Counted from the first letter of the stretch, positions 1 to 9,153 are shown. The stretch is 32,564 nucleotides of DNA from Riemerella columbina DSM 16469 (GCF_000374405.1 NZ_KB894231.1:1-32564), one strand, 5' to 3'. A program made the numbers and translations. The notes: generated by a model from the sequence alone, not told the origin.

Positions 1-140
1 CCTAAAGCAAATATCGAGTGATGAATTATGAGTGATGAGTTAATGCATACGGCTTTCTGCTTACTGCCTAAAGCAAATATCGAGTGATGAATTATTAGTG
101 ATGAGTAGCATATAGCCTCTTGCTTACTACCTAAAGCAAA
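1..140. repeat. Short direct repeats in left-edge spacer
   Basis: A unit starting cctaaagcaaatatcgagtg and continuing through gatgaatta and agtgatgagt occurs at 1-40 and again at 67-106 with one base changed. A third start, cctaaagcaaat, lies at 130-141, and a degenerate relative (cctaaagcc / ggcttaaagcc) at 293-325. GCTTACT precedes the second and third copies. No coding frame is supported. The spacer continues beyond the left edge, so copy number is unknown. Confidence 0.75.
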
Positions 141-151
141 TCTTATGCGCG

Positions 152-179
152 TGTCACCCTGAACTTGGTTCAGGGTCTT
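152..179 (+). repeat. REP-like palindrome, copy 1
   Basis: A perfect 9-bp inverted repeat (accctgaac / gttcagggt, loop ttg, 156-176) preceded by TGTC and followed by cttt. A diverged copy with compensating arm changes lies on the other strand at 24855-24882, so this looks like a dispersed palindromic family. The trailing T run might let it terminate transcription of the minus-strand receptor's convergent neighbour, but that neighbour lies outside the window. Confidence 0.6.
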
Positions 180-407
180 TTGAGCCAGTAAATAGAGTAT
201 TAATCCGTAAAACGCTAAAATTAAAAATTCACGAATCCATAGCTATGTAATAAAACAGAATGAGTAAATAAATTCAACATAACAACATAGAGCCTAAAGC
301 CTTCTGCTTACGGCTTAAAGCCTACTAAACTCTAATTTCTAACATCTCAACTCCACACATCAGTACATTTTACATTATTACATTAATCCATTGCTACATC
401 AGTTAAA

Positions 408-2981
408 TTACATCACCACCACATCATCATCACTATAGTTGCTTTGGTCTCTTTTGCGTTTAGGTTGCTCTACCCTTTCGCCTTGTTTAAAACGATAGGA
501 AAACGATAGCGAAATACTACGCGGTTGCAATTGCATATAAGATTCTCTATTAGAGGTTTCAGAAAAGGTTTGTACCGTCATATTCCTTGTGTTGAAAAGG
601 TCTTGAACATTCAGCGTAATGGTACCATCGCCATCGAGTACGGTTTTGCTAGCCCCAAAGTTTAAGGCATACATAGCTTTACGATTTTGGAATGCCGTTT
701 TTTGTCCACCTCTATAAAACCCTTGCAATTGGAAACTCAAAGTTTTATCGACTTTAAAAGTAGAATTCAGCCTCATACGATTAGAAAAGCCACTGCCTTC
801 AAAATTTGCGATACGGGATACCTTAGCCCCATCTTTATCCGTTACCTCATAAGTAGTAGTCCCTGTGGTTTTATAGCCAAATACATCTATACTTGCCATA
901 ACCTTCCACCATGAAAACAAATCAAAATTCGCATTAAGGTCTACCCCATATTTAGTATCATCCCCTAGGTTTATCGGGTTGGTATAGAAGACATTCGTGC
1001 GTTCATCAGGTCTGTAGACCAGCATTTTATCATCGTCAATTTTATGTTTTAAGTAAAGCGTAGGGTTTATAGTTACCGCTTTCTTTTGATAACTGTACCC
1101 CAATTCAAAAGAATGGACATAAGAAGGGTTAAGGTCTAGGTTTCCTAAAAATAAATTCTGGTCATCGGTTAAAGAAAAATACGGCACCATAAAAAACGCT
1201 CTTGGACGGTCTATCCTCTTAGAATAATTGAGTAACAATTGGTTATTTTTCCCTAAATCATAACTTAGATAGACACTTGGGAATAGATTATTATAAGACT
1301 TTTGCTTTTGGTCTATCAATTTACCATCTTCCAAATTTTTATAATCAATAGTCACTTTAGAATGTTCATCTCTTAGCCCTAATTGGTAGCCTAGATTGCC
1401 TATCTTATTTTTGTATTGCACATAGAAGGCATTAAACACCTCATCATAAGTCGTATCATTAGTAAATTTCCCTAAAGTACTAAACGCAGAGGCACTGCCG
1501 ATACGCTCTTGGGCAACATTATGATAGGCATTATTATTAGCATCGAGTCTGTAGCCGAGTTCCAGCTTAGCCTGATCTCCTAGGTTGATTTCATAATCTA
1601 CTTTTCCGATAATGGTTTTCTTTTCAGAGTCTTGCGTATTAAATGTGGTAAGGAAACTCATCTGAGGCAGACGGCTATCTGGGACGAATTTCCTATCGAA
1701 AACATTATTCGTTTCTTGAGCAATTTCTGTAGCCCCATTATTTTGGTTCGATTGATAACTTAGCGACACCGAAAGATTATCTCGATAACTAAATTTATGG
1801 TCTAATCCCAAATCCCCTTGGTAAGATAGATTACTACTATTCCCGCTACTTTTCCTCAACATGTACGGCGACGGCAAGACGCGGCTGTTATATAGATAAG
1901 TATAATAAGTATGGGCATCTTCAGTCCCTTTAAAACTTCTTAAGCTCCCCGAAATATTCAGTGAGGTTTGTTTCCCAAAATCGTAGACCATACCTGCTGT
2001 GGCATTATAAAAATCCGTGGCACTATTTCTTTCGCCCTCTTGTGAGGATTTTAATAATTGATTGGCACGGTTAAGGTCATTAAAATTGGTATTTGTACGA
2101 GTGGTTCCTTTGGACTCTCTATAGCCACCACCACCATTGACAAACCATGTAAGGTTGCCTTTTCGCCAACTCAAATTTGCGTTAAGATTAGTTTGTGGTA
2201 AATAGCCTATGGCACCAGAGACATTTCCATTAAACCCCGATTTTTTATTTTTCTTAAGAATAATATTCAATATTCCCGAAGTTCCCGATGCCTCAAATTT
2301 TGACGATGGATTGGTAATGACTTCTATTCTATCAATCTGATCTGCGGGAATGGACTGCAAGGCATTGGCACCATCGCCCATCCCAAGCATTGCCGAAGGT
2401 TTACCATTAATTAAGAATTTCACATTAGAACTCCCTCGCATAGACACTGTTCCATCAGGATCTACCTCTACCGAAGGTACATTTTGTAATACCTCTTGCA
2501 AACTTCCACCTTTACTTACAATATCCGAAGATACATCATAAGTTTTTTTATCCAATTCCACTTTATACGGCTTCTTGGTGACCGTCATTACTACTCCTTC
2601 TATGGTTTTGGTAGGAGCATTGGTGATACTGGCTTCTTTTTCTAATTTAAAAGCAGACAGCGTCTTAGCACCCGTTATATTTTGAGTTATCACCTTTCTT
2701 TTATAGTCAATAGCCTCTATGGTAATGGTATAGTTTCCTGGTGCTAAAGTAATCTGATAACGACCTTGTTCATCAGTTAAAACCGCATCGCTATATAAAG
2801 GGTTGGTAGGATGCTCAAAGGTAACCGACACATAAGGTACTGGATTATTTTGCATATCCACCACACGACCTGAAACCAATTGCTTCTGCTGTGCTGACGC
2901 CATACCAATAGCTCCTAAAACACATATTGTACTTAAATTTTTTTTATTTACGGGAAATATATGTTCAATAGGAAAGTTCAT
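408..2981 (-). CDS. TonB-dependent outer-membrane receptor (OMP_b-brl_3 type)
   Basis: This 857-residue outer-membrane protein is expected to import an unidentified ligand using TonB energy. Residues 1-30 form a signal peptide with a likely cut after ASA30. Residues about 34-115 look like a CarboxypepD_reg-like beta-sandwich, the usual N-terminal extension in Bacteroidota. About 145-245 is the plug, with segments such as LQEVLQNVPSVEVDPDG, SMRGSSNVKFLING and DRIEVITNPSSKFEASG. The remainder is a barrel of aromatic-rich strands ending SLSFSYRF, followed by a charged tail of about 26 residues. No SusD partner is adjacent, so it is not a typical polysaccharide-utilisation SusC. The gene is monocistronic and divergent from thyA. 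A TAnnTTTG box at 3015-3022 lies 33 bases upstream of the ATG and supports this start. The substrate cannot be read from sequence. Confidence 0.9.
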   Translation of the reverse strand: MNFPIEHIFPVNKKNLSTICVLGAIGMASAQQKQLVSGRVVDMQNNPVPYVSVTFEHPTNPLYSDAVLTDEQGRYQITLAPGNYTITIEAIDYKRKVITQNITGAKTLSAFKLEKEASITNAPTKTIEGVVMTVTKKPYKVELDKKTYDVSSDIVSKGGSLQEVLQNVPSVEVDPDGTVSMRGSSNVKFLINGKPSAMLGMGDGANALQSIPADQIDRIEVITNPSSKFEASGTSGILNIILKKNKKSGFNGNVSGAIGYLPQTNLNANLSWRKGNLTWFVNGGGGYRESKGTTRTNTNFNDLNRANQLLKSSQEGERNSATDFYNATAGMVYDFGKQTSLNISGSLRSFKGTEDAHTYYTYLYNSRVLPSPYMLRKSSGNSSNLSYQGDLGLDHKFSYRDNLSVSLSYQSNQNNGATEIAQETNNVFDRKFVPDSRLPQMSFLTTFNTQDSEKKTIIGKVDYEINLGDQAKLELGYRLDANNNAYHNVAQERIGSASAFSTLGKFTNDTTYDEVFNAFYVQYKNKIGNLGYQLGLRDEHSKVTIDYKNLEDGKLIDQKQKSYNNLFPSVYLSYDLGKNNQLLLNYSKRIDRPRAFFMVPYFSLTDDQNLFLGNLDLNPSYVHSFELGYSYQKKAVTINPTLYLKHKIDDDKMLVYRPDERTNVFYTNPINLGDDTKYGVDLNANFDLFSWWKVMASIDVFGYKTTGTTTYEVTDKDGAKVSRIANFEGSGFSNRMRLNSTFKVDKTLSFQLQGFYRGGQKTAFQNRKAMYALNFGASKTVLDGDGTITLNVQDLFNTRNMTVQTFSETSNRESYMQLQPRSISLSFSYRFKQGERVEQPKRKRDQSNYSDDDVVVM

Positions 2982-3014
2982 AATATAATAAGCTTAATAT
3001 TTAATTTTAGCTGA

Positions 3015-3022
3015 CAAAAATA
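3015..3022 (-). promoter_or_regulatory. -7 box of the TonB receptor promoter
   Basis: Reads TATTTTTG on the minus strand, an exact TAnnTTTG match, 33 bases upstream of the receptor ATG. No convincing -33 TTTG was found at the usual distance. Confidence 0.55.
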
Positions 3023-3109
3023 TCAATTTAAATCAATTATAAATTTATTTTTTCATTTTTAATATTTTTTTAACATTAATGATGCCCTTAGTATTCCTAT
3101 ATTTTTTTG

Positions 3110-3117
3110 TATGTTTG
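3110..3117 (+). promoter_or_regulatory. -7 box of the thyA promoter
   Basis: TATGTTTG, an exact TAnnTTTG match, 20 bases upstream of the thyA ATG at 3138. The -33 element is weak (TTAG near 3088). Confidence 0.6.
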
Positions 3118-3137
3118 AAACTTAAAATTCTAAACTT

Positions 3138-3932
3138 ATGCAGAACTATTTAGATTTGCTACAACATATCTTAGACCACGGTACAGATAAAACAGACCGT
3201 ACAGGAACGGGGACGCGAAGTGTCTTTGGCTACCAACTCAGATACGACTTGGCTAAAGGATTTCCACTCGTTACAACTAAAAAAGTCCATCTCAAGTCCA
3301 TTATTTATGAACTGCTTTGGTTTCTAAAAGGCGATACCAACATCAAATACCTTAATGACCATGGCGTAAGCATTTGGAACGAATGGGCAGATGAAAAGGG
3401 CGACTTAGGACCTGTATATGGAGCACAATGGCGTAGTTGGAAAGGGACAGATGGAAAAATCATTGACCAAATTTCTGAGGTCATCAACCAAATTAAAACC
3501 AATCCTGATAGCCGAAGGTTAATCGTTTCCGCTTGGAATGTGGCAGAAATCCCAAACATGGCTTTAGCACCTTGCCATTCATTATTTCAGTTTTATGTGG
3601 CAGATGGTAAACTATCGCTTCAGCTTTACCAGCGTAGTGCCGATGTTTTTCTAGGCGTGCCTTTTAATATCGCCAGCTATGCCTTACTGACGATGATGGT
3701 GGCTCAGGTCTGTGGCTTGGAAGTGGGCGACTATGTCCATTCTTTTGGCGATGTGCATATTTACAACAACCATTTTGAACAAGTGAAAAAGCAACTTTCA
3801 AGAACGCCAAAACCTTTACCCCAAATGAAACTCAATCAAGAAATCAAAGATATTTTTGATTTTAAATATGAGGATTTTAATTTAGAAAATTACGAGCCTT
3901 ACCCAGGTATCAAAGCCCCTGTAGCCGTTTAA
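3138..3932 (+). CDS. thyA: Thymidylate synthase
   Basis: Converts dUMP to dTMP using methylene-tetrahydrofolate in the cytoplasm. The 264 residues equal the length of the Escherichia coli enzyme. The catalytic cysteine falls at residue 146 in the motif APCHSLFQF. The conserved N-terminal arginine loop ([12 protein letters not shown]), the folate/dUMP segment [29 protein letters not shown] and the terminal PGIKAPVAV are all present, so the gene looks intact. Dihydrofolate reductase, a frequent neighbour, is not adjacent. The next gene starts 40 bases downstream on the same strand with no terminator between them, so read-through into the aminopeptidase is possible. The promoter at 3110-3117 supports this ATG. 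Confidence 0.98.
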   Translation: MQNYLDLLQHILDHGTDKTDRTGTGTRSVFGYQLRYDLAKGFPLVTTKKVHLKSIIYELLWFLKGDTNIKYLNDHGVSIWNEWADEKGDLGPVYGAQWRSWKGTDGKIIDQISEVINQIKTNPDSRRLIVSAWNVAEIPNMALAPCHSLFQFYVADGKLSLQLYQRSADVFLGVPFNIASYALLTMMVAQVCGLEVGDYVHSFGDVHIYNNHFEQVKKQLSRTPKPLPQMKLNQEIKDIFDFKYEDFNLENYEPYPGIKAPVAV

Positions 3933-3972
3933 AATTCATTAAAAAATAGACATTCAAAATACATTGCTAATT

Positions 3973-6477
3973 ATGAAAAAAGTTTTAATATCAGCCTTAT
4001 TACTCGGAAGTTTAGTAACCTATACTACAAGTTTTGCCCAGACCGAAACCTCGGGCGGAGAAAAAATCTACCGTGCCACACACACCAAAACCACAGAACT
4101 CAAACACACCAAACTAAAAGTAGCCTTCGATTTCGATAAGGAACAAATGTCGGGTGAAGAATGGCTTACCGCAGCCCCCTACTTCTACCCTACCGATTCC
4201 CTAGTGCTAAACGCTAAAGCCATGCTTATCCACGAAGTGGCTTTGGATACCAGCGGTAAATTGAAACCGCTTAAATACACTTATAATAACGATATTCTAA
4301 ATATCCAGCTGGATAAAACTTACAATAGAAATCAAGATTATACAGTCTATATTAAATACACGGCTCGTCCCAATGAAGTAAAAGCCGAAGGCAGCGCCGC
4401 TATTAATGATGCTAAAGGGCTTTATTTCATCAATGCACAAGGTAAAGACCCAGAGAAACCAACTCAAATTTGGACGCAAGGCGAAACTGAATCTAACTCG
4501 GTATGGTTTCCAACGATTGATAAACCTAACCAAAAAACCACGCAAGAAATTTATATGACGGTACCCAACCGATTCGTTACCCTATCCAACGGACTATTAA
4601 AAAATTCCACTCAAAATGGCGACCTTAGAACCGACCATTGGGTGATGGATAAAAAACACGCTCCTTATTTATTCTTTATGGGCGTAGGCGAGTATGCAGT
4701 CATCAAAGATAAATGGCGCAATATTCCCGTAGATTATTATGTAGAAAAAGACTACGCCGACTATGCCAAAGCGATTTTTGGAAATACGCCTGAGATGTTA
4801 GAGTTTTTCTCTAAAAAACTCAACTACGATTATCCGTGGGCTAAATATTCTCAGTTGGTTGGTAGAGACTATGTTAGCGGGGCAATGGAAAATACCACAG
4901 CGGTAATCCATGCTGAACAAGCCCAACAAAAACCTGGGGATTTAATTGATGATAACCGTTGGGAAAGTACCATTGCCCATGAACTATTCCACCACTGGTT
5001 TGGCGATTTGGTAACGGCAGAAAGCTGGAGCAACCTCACCGTGAATGAAAGTTTTGCCAACTATTCCGAATACCTTTGGAACGAATACAAATATGGCAAA
5101 GATGCTGCCGACTACCACCTGATGAACAATGCCAATGTCTATATTCACAACCCTTTTGATTATAGCAAAGACTTGGTCCGCTTTGATTATCAATCGCGCG
5201 AAGATATGTTCGATATGGTGTCTTATAACAAAGGTGGAAGCATTCTGCATATGCTAAGAAATTACCTTGGCGATGAGGCATTCTTTGCAGGCATCAGTGA
5301 TTATCTAAAAACAAATGAATATGGTACGGGGGAAGCACATCAGCTTAGATTATCTTTAGAAAAAGTATCGGGGAAAGACCTTAATTGGTTTTTTAACCAA
5401 TGGTATTTTGGCAATGGTAATCCTAAGTTAGAAGTTTCTTATAGTTATGAACCCGTAAAGAAAGAAACCGTAGTGAGCATTACACAAACTCAACCGCAAT
5501 ATTTTCAATTCCCACTGACTATTGATTTATATAATGGTAAATCGGTAAAAAGAGAGAAAGTTTGGGTAGATGCCAAACAAAAAAATAACTTTACCTTTAA
5601 AGTTGATGCCAACCCTGCTCTCATCAACATAGACCCTGATGGTGTACTCCTTGCTGAAGTTAGCGAGACTAAAACGCCAGAGCAGTATTATCTACAATAT
5701 ACCCAATCTAAAGCCTATAAGAGTAGAGCCTTAGCGGTAAAAAATACAAAAGAAAACTTAGACAATCCAACGGCTCAAAAAACCCTTTTAGCCGCGTTAA
5801 AAGATCCGTTCTTCCGTATCCGAATTCAAGCCTTAAATGCTTTAGACTTATCTCAAGCGAATTTGGAAAAAACTTTTGCTAAGGAAGTGGAACAGTTGGC
5901 TAAAAATGATCCGAAAACTTTAGTCCAAGCCGCTGCTATTAATGCCTTATCCAAAACTAAAAACAATAAATACCTACCAATTTACGAGAAAGGGGTTAAT
6001 GAGGTATCAAATTCGGTTAAGGGTAATAGTCTTGCTGCTTTAGCCATGGTAGCACCAGAGCGTATCCAATCTTTAGCCAGTAAAATAGACTTATCCAATG
6101 CTTCCGAAACTTTGATTACCACACTACTCCCAACGATTGTGAAAAATAAGATTGAGCCTCAGATGCCTTATATTTCAAATATTGTGGCGTTTTATCCGTT
6201 CATTAAATTCCAAGATCCTGAATCGGGTGCCGTGTCGGAAGAGGGCTTTAATTGGATTATGAGTAGTAACAACTTAAAAGCAACTAAAAATATTGCCAAG
6301 ATACTAACACAAGCCAAATCTCAAATGCCTGATAACCCACAGGTAAAAATGATGATTTCTCAAATGCTAAAAGACGGTATCAATAAAAAGATGGAAGTTC
6401 TAAAAGCCGATCCTAAAAACGATAGTCTTCATCAACAAGTGGAAGTTTTAAATCAAGTGGCAGAGTTGTATAGGTAA
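3973..6477 (+). CDS. M1-family zinc aminopeptidase, exported
   Basis: A zinc metallopeptidase that removes N-terminal residues from peptides, expected in the periplasm or at the surface. The start is set at the ATG at 3973, which opens a clean signal peptide (MKKVLISALLLGSL, likely cut after SFA), rather than a TTG three codons earlier; this gives 834 residues. The family exopeptidase motif GAMEN is at about residues 303-307. The zinc site HExxH is H336-E337-x-x-H340, with the second glutamate E359 in NESFANYSEY, so the active site is complete. The C-terminal third (about 580-834) is helical and repetitive like HEAT/ARM repeats. It follows thyA by 40 bases and is closed by a strong hairpin at 6503. 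Specificity is unknown. Confidence 0.95.
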   Translation: MKKVLISALLLGSLVTYTTSFAQTETSGGEKIYRATHTKTTELKHTKLKVAFDFDKEQMSGEEWLTAAPYFYPTDSLVLNAKAMLIHEVALDTSGKLKPLKYTYNNDILNIQLDKTYNRNQDYTVYIKYTARPNEVKAEGSAAINDAKGLYFINAQGKDPEKPTQIWTQGETESNSVWFPTIDKPNQKTTQEIYMTVPNRFVTLSNGLLKNSTQNGDLRTDHWVMDKKHAPYLFFMGVGEYAVIKDKWRNIPVDYYVEKDYADYAKAIFGNTPEMLEFFSKKLNYDYPWAKYSQLVGRDYVSGAMENTTAVIHAEQAQQKPGDLIDDNRWESTIAHELFHHWFGDLVTAESWSNLTVNESFANYSEYLWNEYKYGKDAADYHLMNNANVYIHNPFDYSKDLVRFDYQSREDMFDMVSYNKGGSILHMLRNYLGDEAFFAGISDYLKTNEYGTGEAHQLRLSLEKVSGKDLNWFFNQWYFGNGNPKLEVSYSYEPVKKETVVSITQTQPQYFQFPLTIDLYNGKSVKREKVWVDAKQKNNFTFKVDANPALINIDPDGVLLAEVSETKTPEQYYLQYTQSKAYKSRALAVKNTKENLDNPTAQKTLLAALKDPFFRIRIQALNALDLSQANLEKTFAKEVEQLAKNDPKTLVQAAAINALSKTKNNKYLPIYEKGVNEVSNSVKGNSLAALAMVAPERIQSLASKIDLSNASETLITTLLPTIVKNKIEPQMPYISNIVAFYPFIKFQDPESGAVSEEGFNWIMSSNNLKATKNIAKILTQAKSQMPDNPQVKMMISQMLKDGINKKMEVLKADPKNDSLHQQVEVLNQVAELYR

Positions 6478-6502
6478 ACGAAAAACCTATTTAATATTTT
6501 TA

Positions 6503-6534
6503 AATCCATTTCAAAAATTTTTGAAATGGATTTT
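6503..6534. terminator. Palindromic rho-independent terminator
   Basis: A perfect 32-bp palindrome made of arms aaatccatttcaaaaa and tttttgaaatggattt, followed by further T residues. It begins 25 bases after the aminopeptidase stop. The A/T flanks would let it work in both directions. Confidence 0.85.
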
Positions 6535-6715
6535 TTGTTTTGGTTAATTTGGGATTATTTCTTCTTTTATTATACCATTCTCGAGTATTTTATACATCAT
6601 AGAACTGGCTTAGAATGGTTATGTTTTGCGACACAAATTTCGTCAATCTTTTTTTACTTTAAATCAGTTAAATTCTAACTTTTCCTGCATTCATAATTAT
6701 TTCACAATTAATCCC

Positions 6716-6723
6716 TATTTTTG
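6716..6723 (+). promoter_or_regulatory. -7 box of the ubiA-like/dprE1-like operon
   Basis: TATTTTTG, an exact TAnnTTTG match, 17 bases before the ATG at 6741. A clear -33 TTTG is not visible. The rest of the 6535-6715 spacer shows no other feature I can support. Confidence 0.55.
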
Positions 6724-6740
6724 TGCTTTCAAAATAGACT

Positions 6741-7628
6741 ATGAAGAACTTTCTAAAATTGATAAGGGTAAAACAATGGATTAAAAACTTATTTGTTTTT
6801 GTACCATTATTTTTCTCTGGGCAAATCACCAATCTCGATTTATTTTATAAAAGCATATTTGCATTTGTGGTGTTCTCACTTACCGCAAGTACCATTTATA
6901 TCATCAATGACTATTCCGACATAGAATCTGATAGAAAACACCCTAAGAAAAAGTTCCGACCTCTTGCCAGTGGAGCGATTAGTAAATCTACCGCCAAAGG
7001 AATGATCGCTTTATTTATGAGTTTGGTCGTGGGTGGCATTTTGTTCAGTTATTTTTACTTTAACATGGACTTGCTCTGGCAGTTTTCCATTATTATTGGG
7101 ACTTATTTCATTATGAATCTAGCCTATACTTTTAAATTAAAACATGTCGCCATTATAGACATTACCATTATTGCCATTGGCTTCGTTCTTCGTGTGCTTG
7201 CTGGGGGATATATCACAGGCTTAATCATTACACAATGGGCAATATTACTGACTTTTGTATTAGCTTTGGTACTGGCGATTGGCAAGCGTAGAGGGGAATT
7301 AATTAACGCTCAGGTAACGGGTAAAACAAGAAAAGCATTAGATGGCTATAATATTCAGTTTGCAGATATTGCACTGGCAATCAGTTGTACTTTGGCTATT
7401 GTATGCTACTTGATGTTTACCTTATCCCCAGAAGTTCAAGCAAAATTTCACCCTAGAGTATTTTATACCGTCATTTTCGTTATGTTCGGATTTTTAAGAT
7501 ATCTGCAACAAACTTTAGTTTATAACAAAACCGAATCTCCTACCAGCATTATCTACAAAGACCACTATATCCAAATCACATTATTGCTTTGGATTATTGT
7601 ATTTTTGTATCAAATTTATGCTAAATAA
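6741..7628 (+). CDS. UbiA-family prenyl-phosphate phosphoribosyltransferase
   Basis: An integral membrane enzyme of the UbiA superfamily, closest in motifs to decaprenyl-phosphate phosphoribosyltransferase (mycobacterial Rv3806c). Members transfer 5-phosphoribose from PRPP to a polyprenyl phosphate. The first aspartate-rich motif is N56-D57-x-x-D60-x-x-x-D64, followed by the characteristic P-K-K-K-F-R-P-L-A-S-G stretch at about 68-78. A second motif lies near IDITIIAIGFVLR at about 140. Multiple hydrophobic helices span the 295 residues, the usual family length. The DprE1-like oxidoreductase starts 33 bases downstream, which strongly favours this role over quinone or haem prenylation. The acceptor lipid in this organism is inferred, not shown. 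Confidence 0.85.
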   Translation: MKNFLKLIRVKQWIKNLFVFVPLFFSGQITNLDLFYKSIFAFVVFSLTASTIYIINDYSDIESDRKHPKKKFRPLASGAISKSTAKGMIALFMSLVVGGILFSYFYFNMDLLWQFSIIIGTYFIMNLAYTFKLKHVAIIDITIIAIGFVLRVLAGGYITGLIITQWAILLTFVLALVLAIGKRRGELINAQVTGKTRKALDGYNIQFADIALAISCTLAIVCYLMFTLSPEVQAKFHPRVFYTVIFVMFGFLRYLQQTLVYNKTESPTSIIYKDHYIQITLLLWIIVFLYQIYAK

Positions 7629-7661
7629 GCCTTAAATAAGGGTAACAAACACAAATTTCTT

Positions 7662-8981
7662 ATGAAGAAAAATTATACTCAAAAAGTTTCTAACTGGGGC
7701 AACTATCCCATAGTGGAAAAAGAAATGGTAAGCGAAGACCAAATAGACCGCATAAAACAATATGTAAAAAACAAATCTGAACTGATTGCTCGAGGCAATG
7801 GGCGCTGTTATGGCGATGCATCTTTGGGTAACGCTATTTTTTCTACTAAAAGACTCAATAAATTCATAAGTTTTGACCGTATTAATGGGATTATTGAATG
7901 TGAATCAGGAGTTTTGCTTTCGGATATTTTAGAAGTGATAGTGCCACAAGGTTATTTTCTTTATGTTACCCCTGGGACCAAATTTGTGAGTGTTGGTGGC
8001 GCTATAGCCTCCGATGTTCATGGCAAAAATCACCATGCCGAAGGTTGCTTTTCAGAATATGTTATCGAGTTTAAACTCCTTAATCATAATGCCGAAATCC
8101 TAACTTGCTCTAGAGCCGAAAACGCAGATTTATTCTGGGCGACCATTGGGGGTATGGGCTTAACAGGGATTATTCTTTCGGCTAAGTTTAGACTAAAAAA
8201 TATTGACAGTGCCTACATCAAACAAGAAAGTATAAAAGCTGAAAATTTAGATGAAATCTTCAAATTGTTTGAGGAAAGTGAAAGCTGGACCTATACCGTA
8301 GCGTGGATTGACTGCCTTCAAAAAGGAAAAAATATCGGTCGCTCTATCCTGATGCGTGGCGAACACGCCATGAAGCTAGAACTGCCTGATAAATTTGTAA
8401 AAAATCCCTTGAAACTTAAAGATAAATTTAAACCTACCATTCCGTTTTTCTTCCCTAGTTTTGTTTTAAACCAACTCAGTGTTAAGATATTTAATTGGTT
8501 GTATTATAAAAAACAATCTAAAAAAATGGTTAAAAACTTCGTAGATTACGAGACTTTTTTCTATCCATTAGATGTGATTAACGACTGGAATAAAATCTAT
8601 GGCAAAACAGGCTTTATCCAATATCAAATGGTTATACCAAAAGACAAAGGCAAAGAAGGCATGACGAAAATTTTGGAAACCATCGCTAATAGTGGCAATG
8701 GCTCTTTCCTTGCGGTACTGAAATTATTTGGAAAAAACAATCCTGAAGCTTATAACTCTTTTCCTTTTGAAGGCTATACTTTGGCTTTAGATTTTAAAGT
8801 GAATAAAAAACTTAAGAAGCTCGTAGAGGATTTAGATAAAATTGTAGCAGAGTTTGGAGGTAGAATTTACCTCACCAAAGACAGTATGAGCGACCCTAAA
8901 CTTACCAATTATCTAAAAAATGTAGAAGGCTATAAGTTTGTGTCTTTACAGCGTAAAAGGATTACAGGTAGAAATATATAA
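7662..8981 (+). CDS. DprE1-like FAD-binding oxidoreductase
   Basis: Related to decaprenylphosphoryl-beta-D-ribose 2-oxidase (DprE1), which oxidises the ribose C2 before a DprE2 reductase completes epimerisation to arabinose. The FAD_binding_4 region shows ARGNGRCYGDASLGN, VGGAIASDVHGKNHH and TIGGMGLTGIILSA. The C-terminal substrate domain shows LAVLKLFGKNNP and GGRIYLTKDS, carrying the lysine that matches the mycobacterial catalytic lysine. At the position of the mycobacterial inhibitor-binding cysteine (NICVDF) this protein has alanine (TLALDF). The tail after KDS is about ten residues shorter than in Mycobacterium and ends in RKRITGRNI, right where repeat-bearing DNA begins. It is probably functional, but the last residues may have been altered by a rearrangement. 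No DprE2-like gene follows. Confidence 0.85.
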   Translation: MKKNYTQKVSNWGNYPIVEKEMVSEDQIDRIKQYVKNKSELIARGNGRCYGDASLGNAIFSTKRLNKFISFDRINGIIECESGVLLSDILEVIVPQGYFLYVTPGTKFVSVGGAIASDVHGKNHHAEGCFSEYVIEFKLLNHNAEILTCSRAENADLFWATIGGMGLTGIILSAKFRLKNIDSAYIKQESIKAENLDEIFKLFEESESWTYTVAWIDCLQKGKNIGRSILMRGEHAMKLELPDKFVKNPLKLKDKFKPTIPFFFPSFVLNQLSVKIFNWLYYKKQSKKMVKNFVDYETFFYPLDVINDWNKIYGKTGFIQYQMVIPKDKGKEGMTKILETIANSGNGSFLAVLKLFGKNNPEAYNSFPFEGYTLALDFKVNKKLKKLVEDLDKIVAEFGGRIYLTKDSMSDPKLTNYLKNVEGYKFVSLQRKRITGRNI

Positions 8982-8997
8982 ATTACTCAAAGGTAAT

Positions 8998-9153
8998 AAT
9001 TGTAACGGGAGAGAAGACAATTGTAATAGGGGAAAATATAAATGCAACCATAAAAAAAGCAATTGTAACAGGAGAGAAGACAATTGTAATAGGGGAAAAT
9101 ATAAATGCAACCATAAAAAAAGCAATTGTAACGAGAGAAAAGACAAATGCAAC
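8998..9153 (+). repeat. 21-bp-phased array of eight 9-bp cores (63-bp higher-order repeat)
   Basis: Cores of consensus AAwTGyAAy start at 8998, 9019, 9040, 9061, 9082, 9103, 9124 and 9145, exactly 21 bases apart. The 12-base linkers come in three types (gggagagaagac, aggggaaaatat, cataaaaaaagc) used in the order A-B-C-A'-B-C-A'', giving a 63-bp higher-order repeat. The strand is purine-rich. Because 21 is a multiple of three, both strands stay open in several frames; the forward one would give heptads of the form NCNxxxx, but with no credible start or ribosome site. I recognise no known family. It could be a protein-binding array, a VNTR or part of a decayed repeat element. Confidence 0.9.

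Noticed and set aside
408-2981. SusC of a polysaccharide-utilisation locus
   Set aside because: No SusD or glycoside hydrolase gene is adjacent, and the protein fits the OMP_b-brl_3 type better.
3964-3972. TTG start for the aminopeptidase
   Set aside because: The ATG at 3973 opens a standard signal peptide.
8998-9153. CRISPR array
   Set aside because: Cores are 9 bp, linkers are 12 bp and reused, and no cas genes are in the window.
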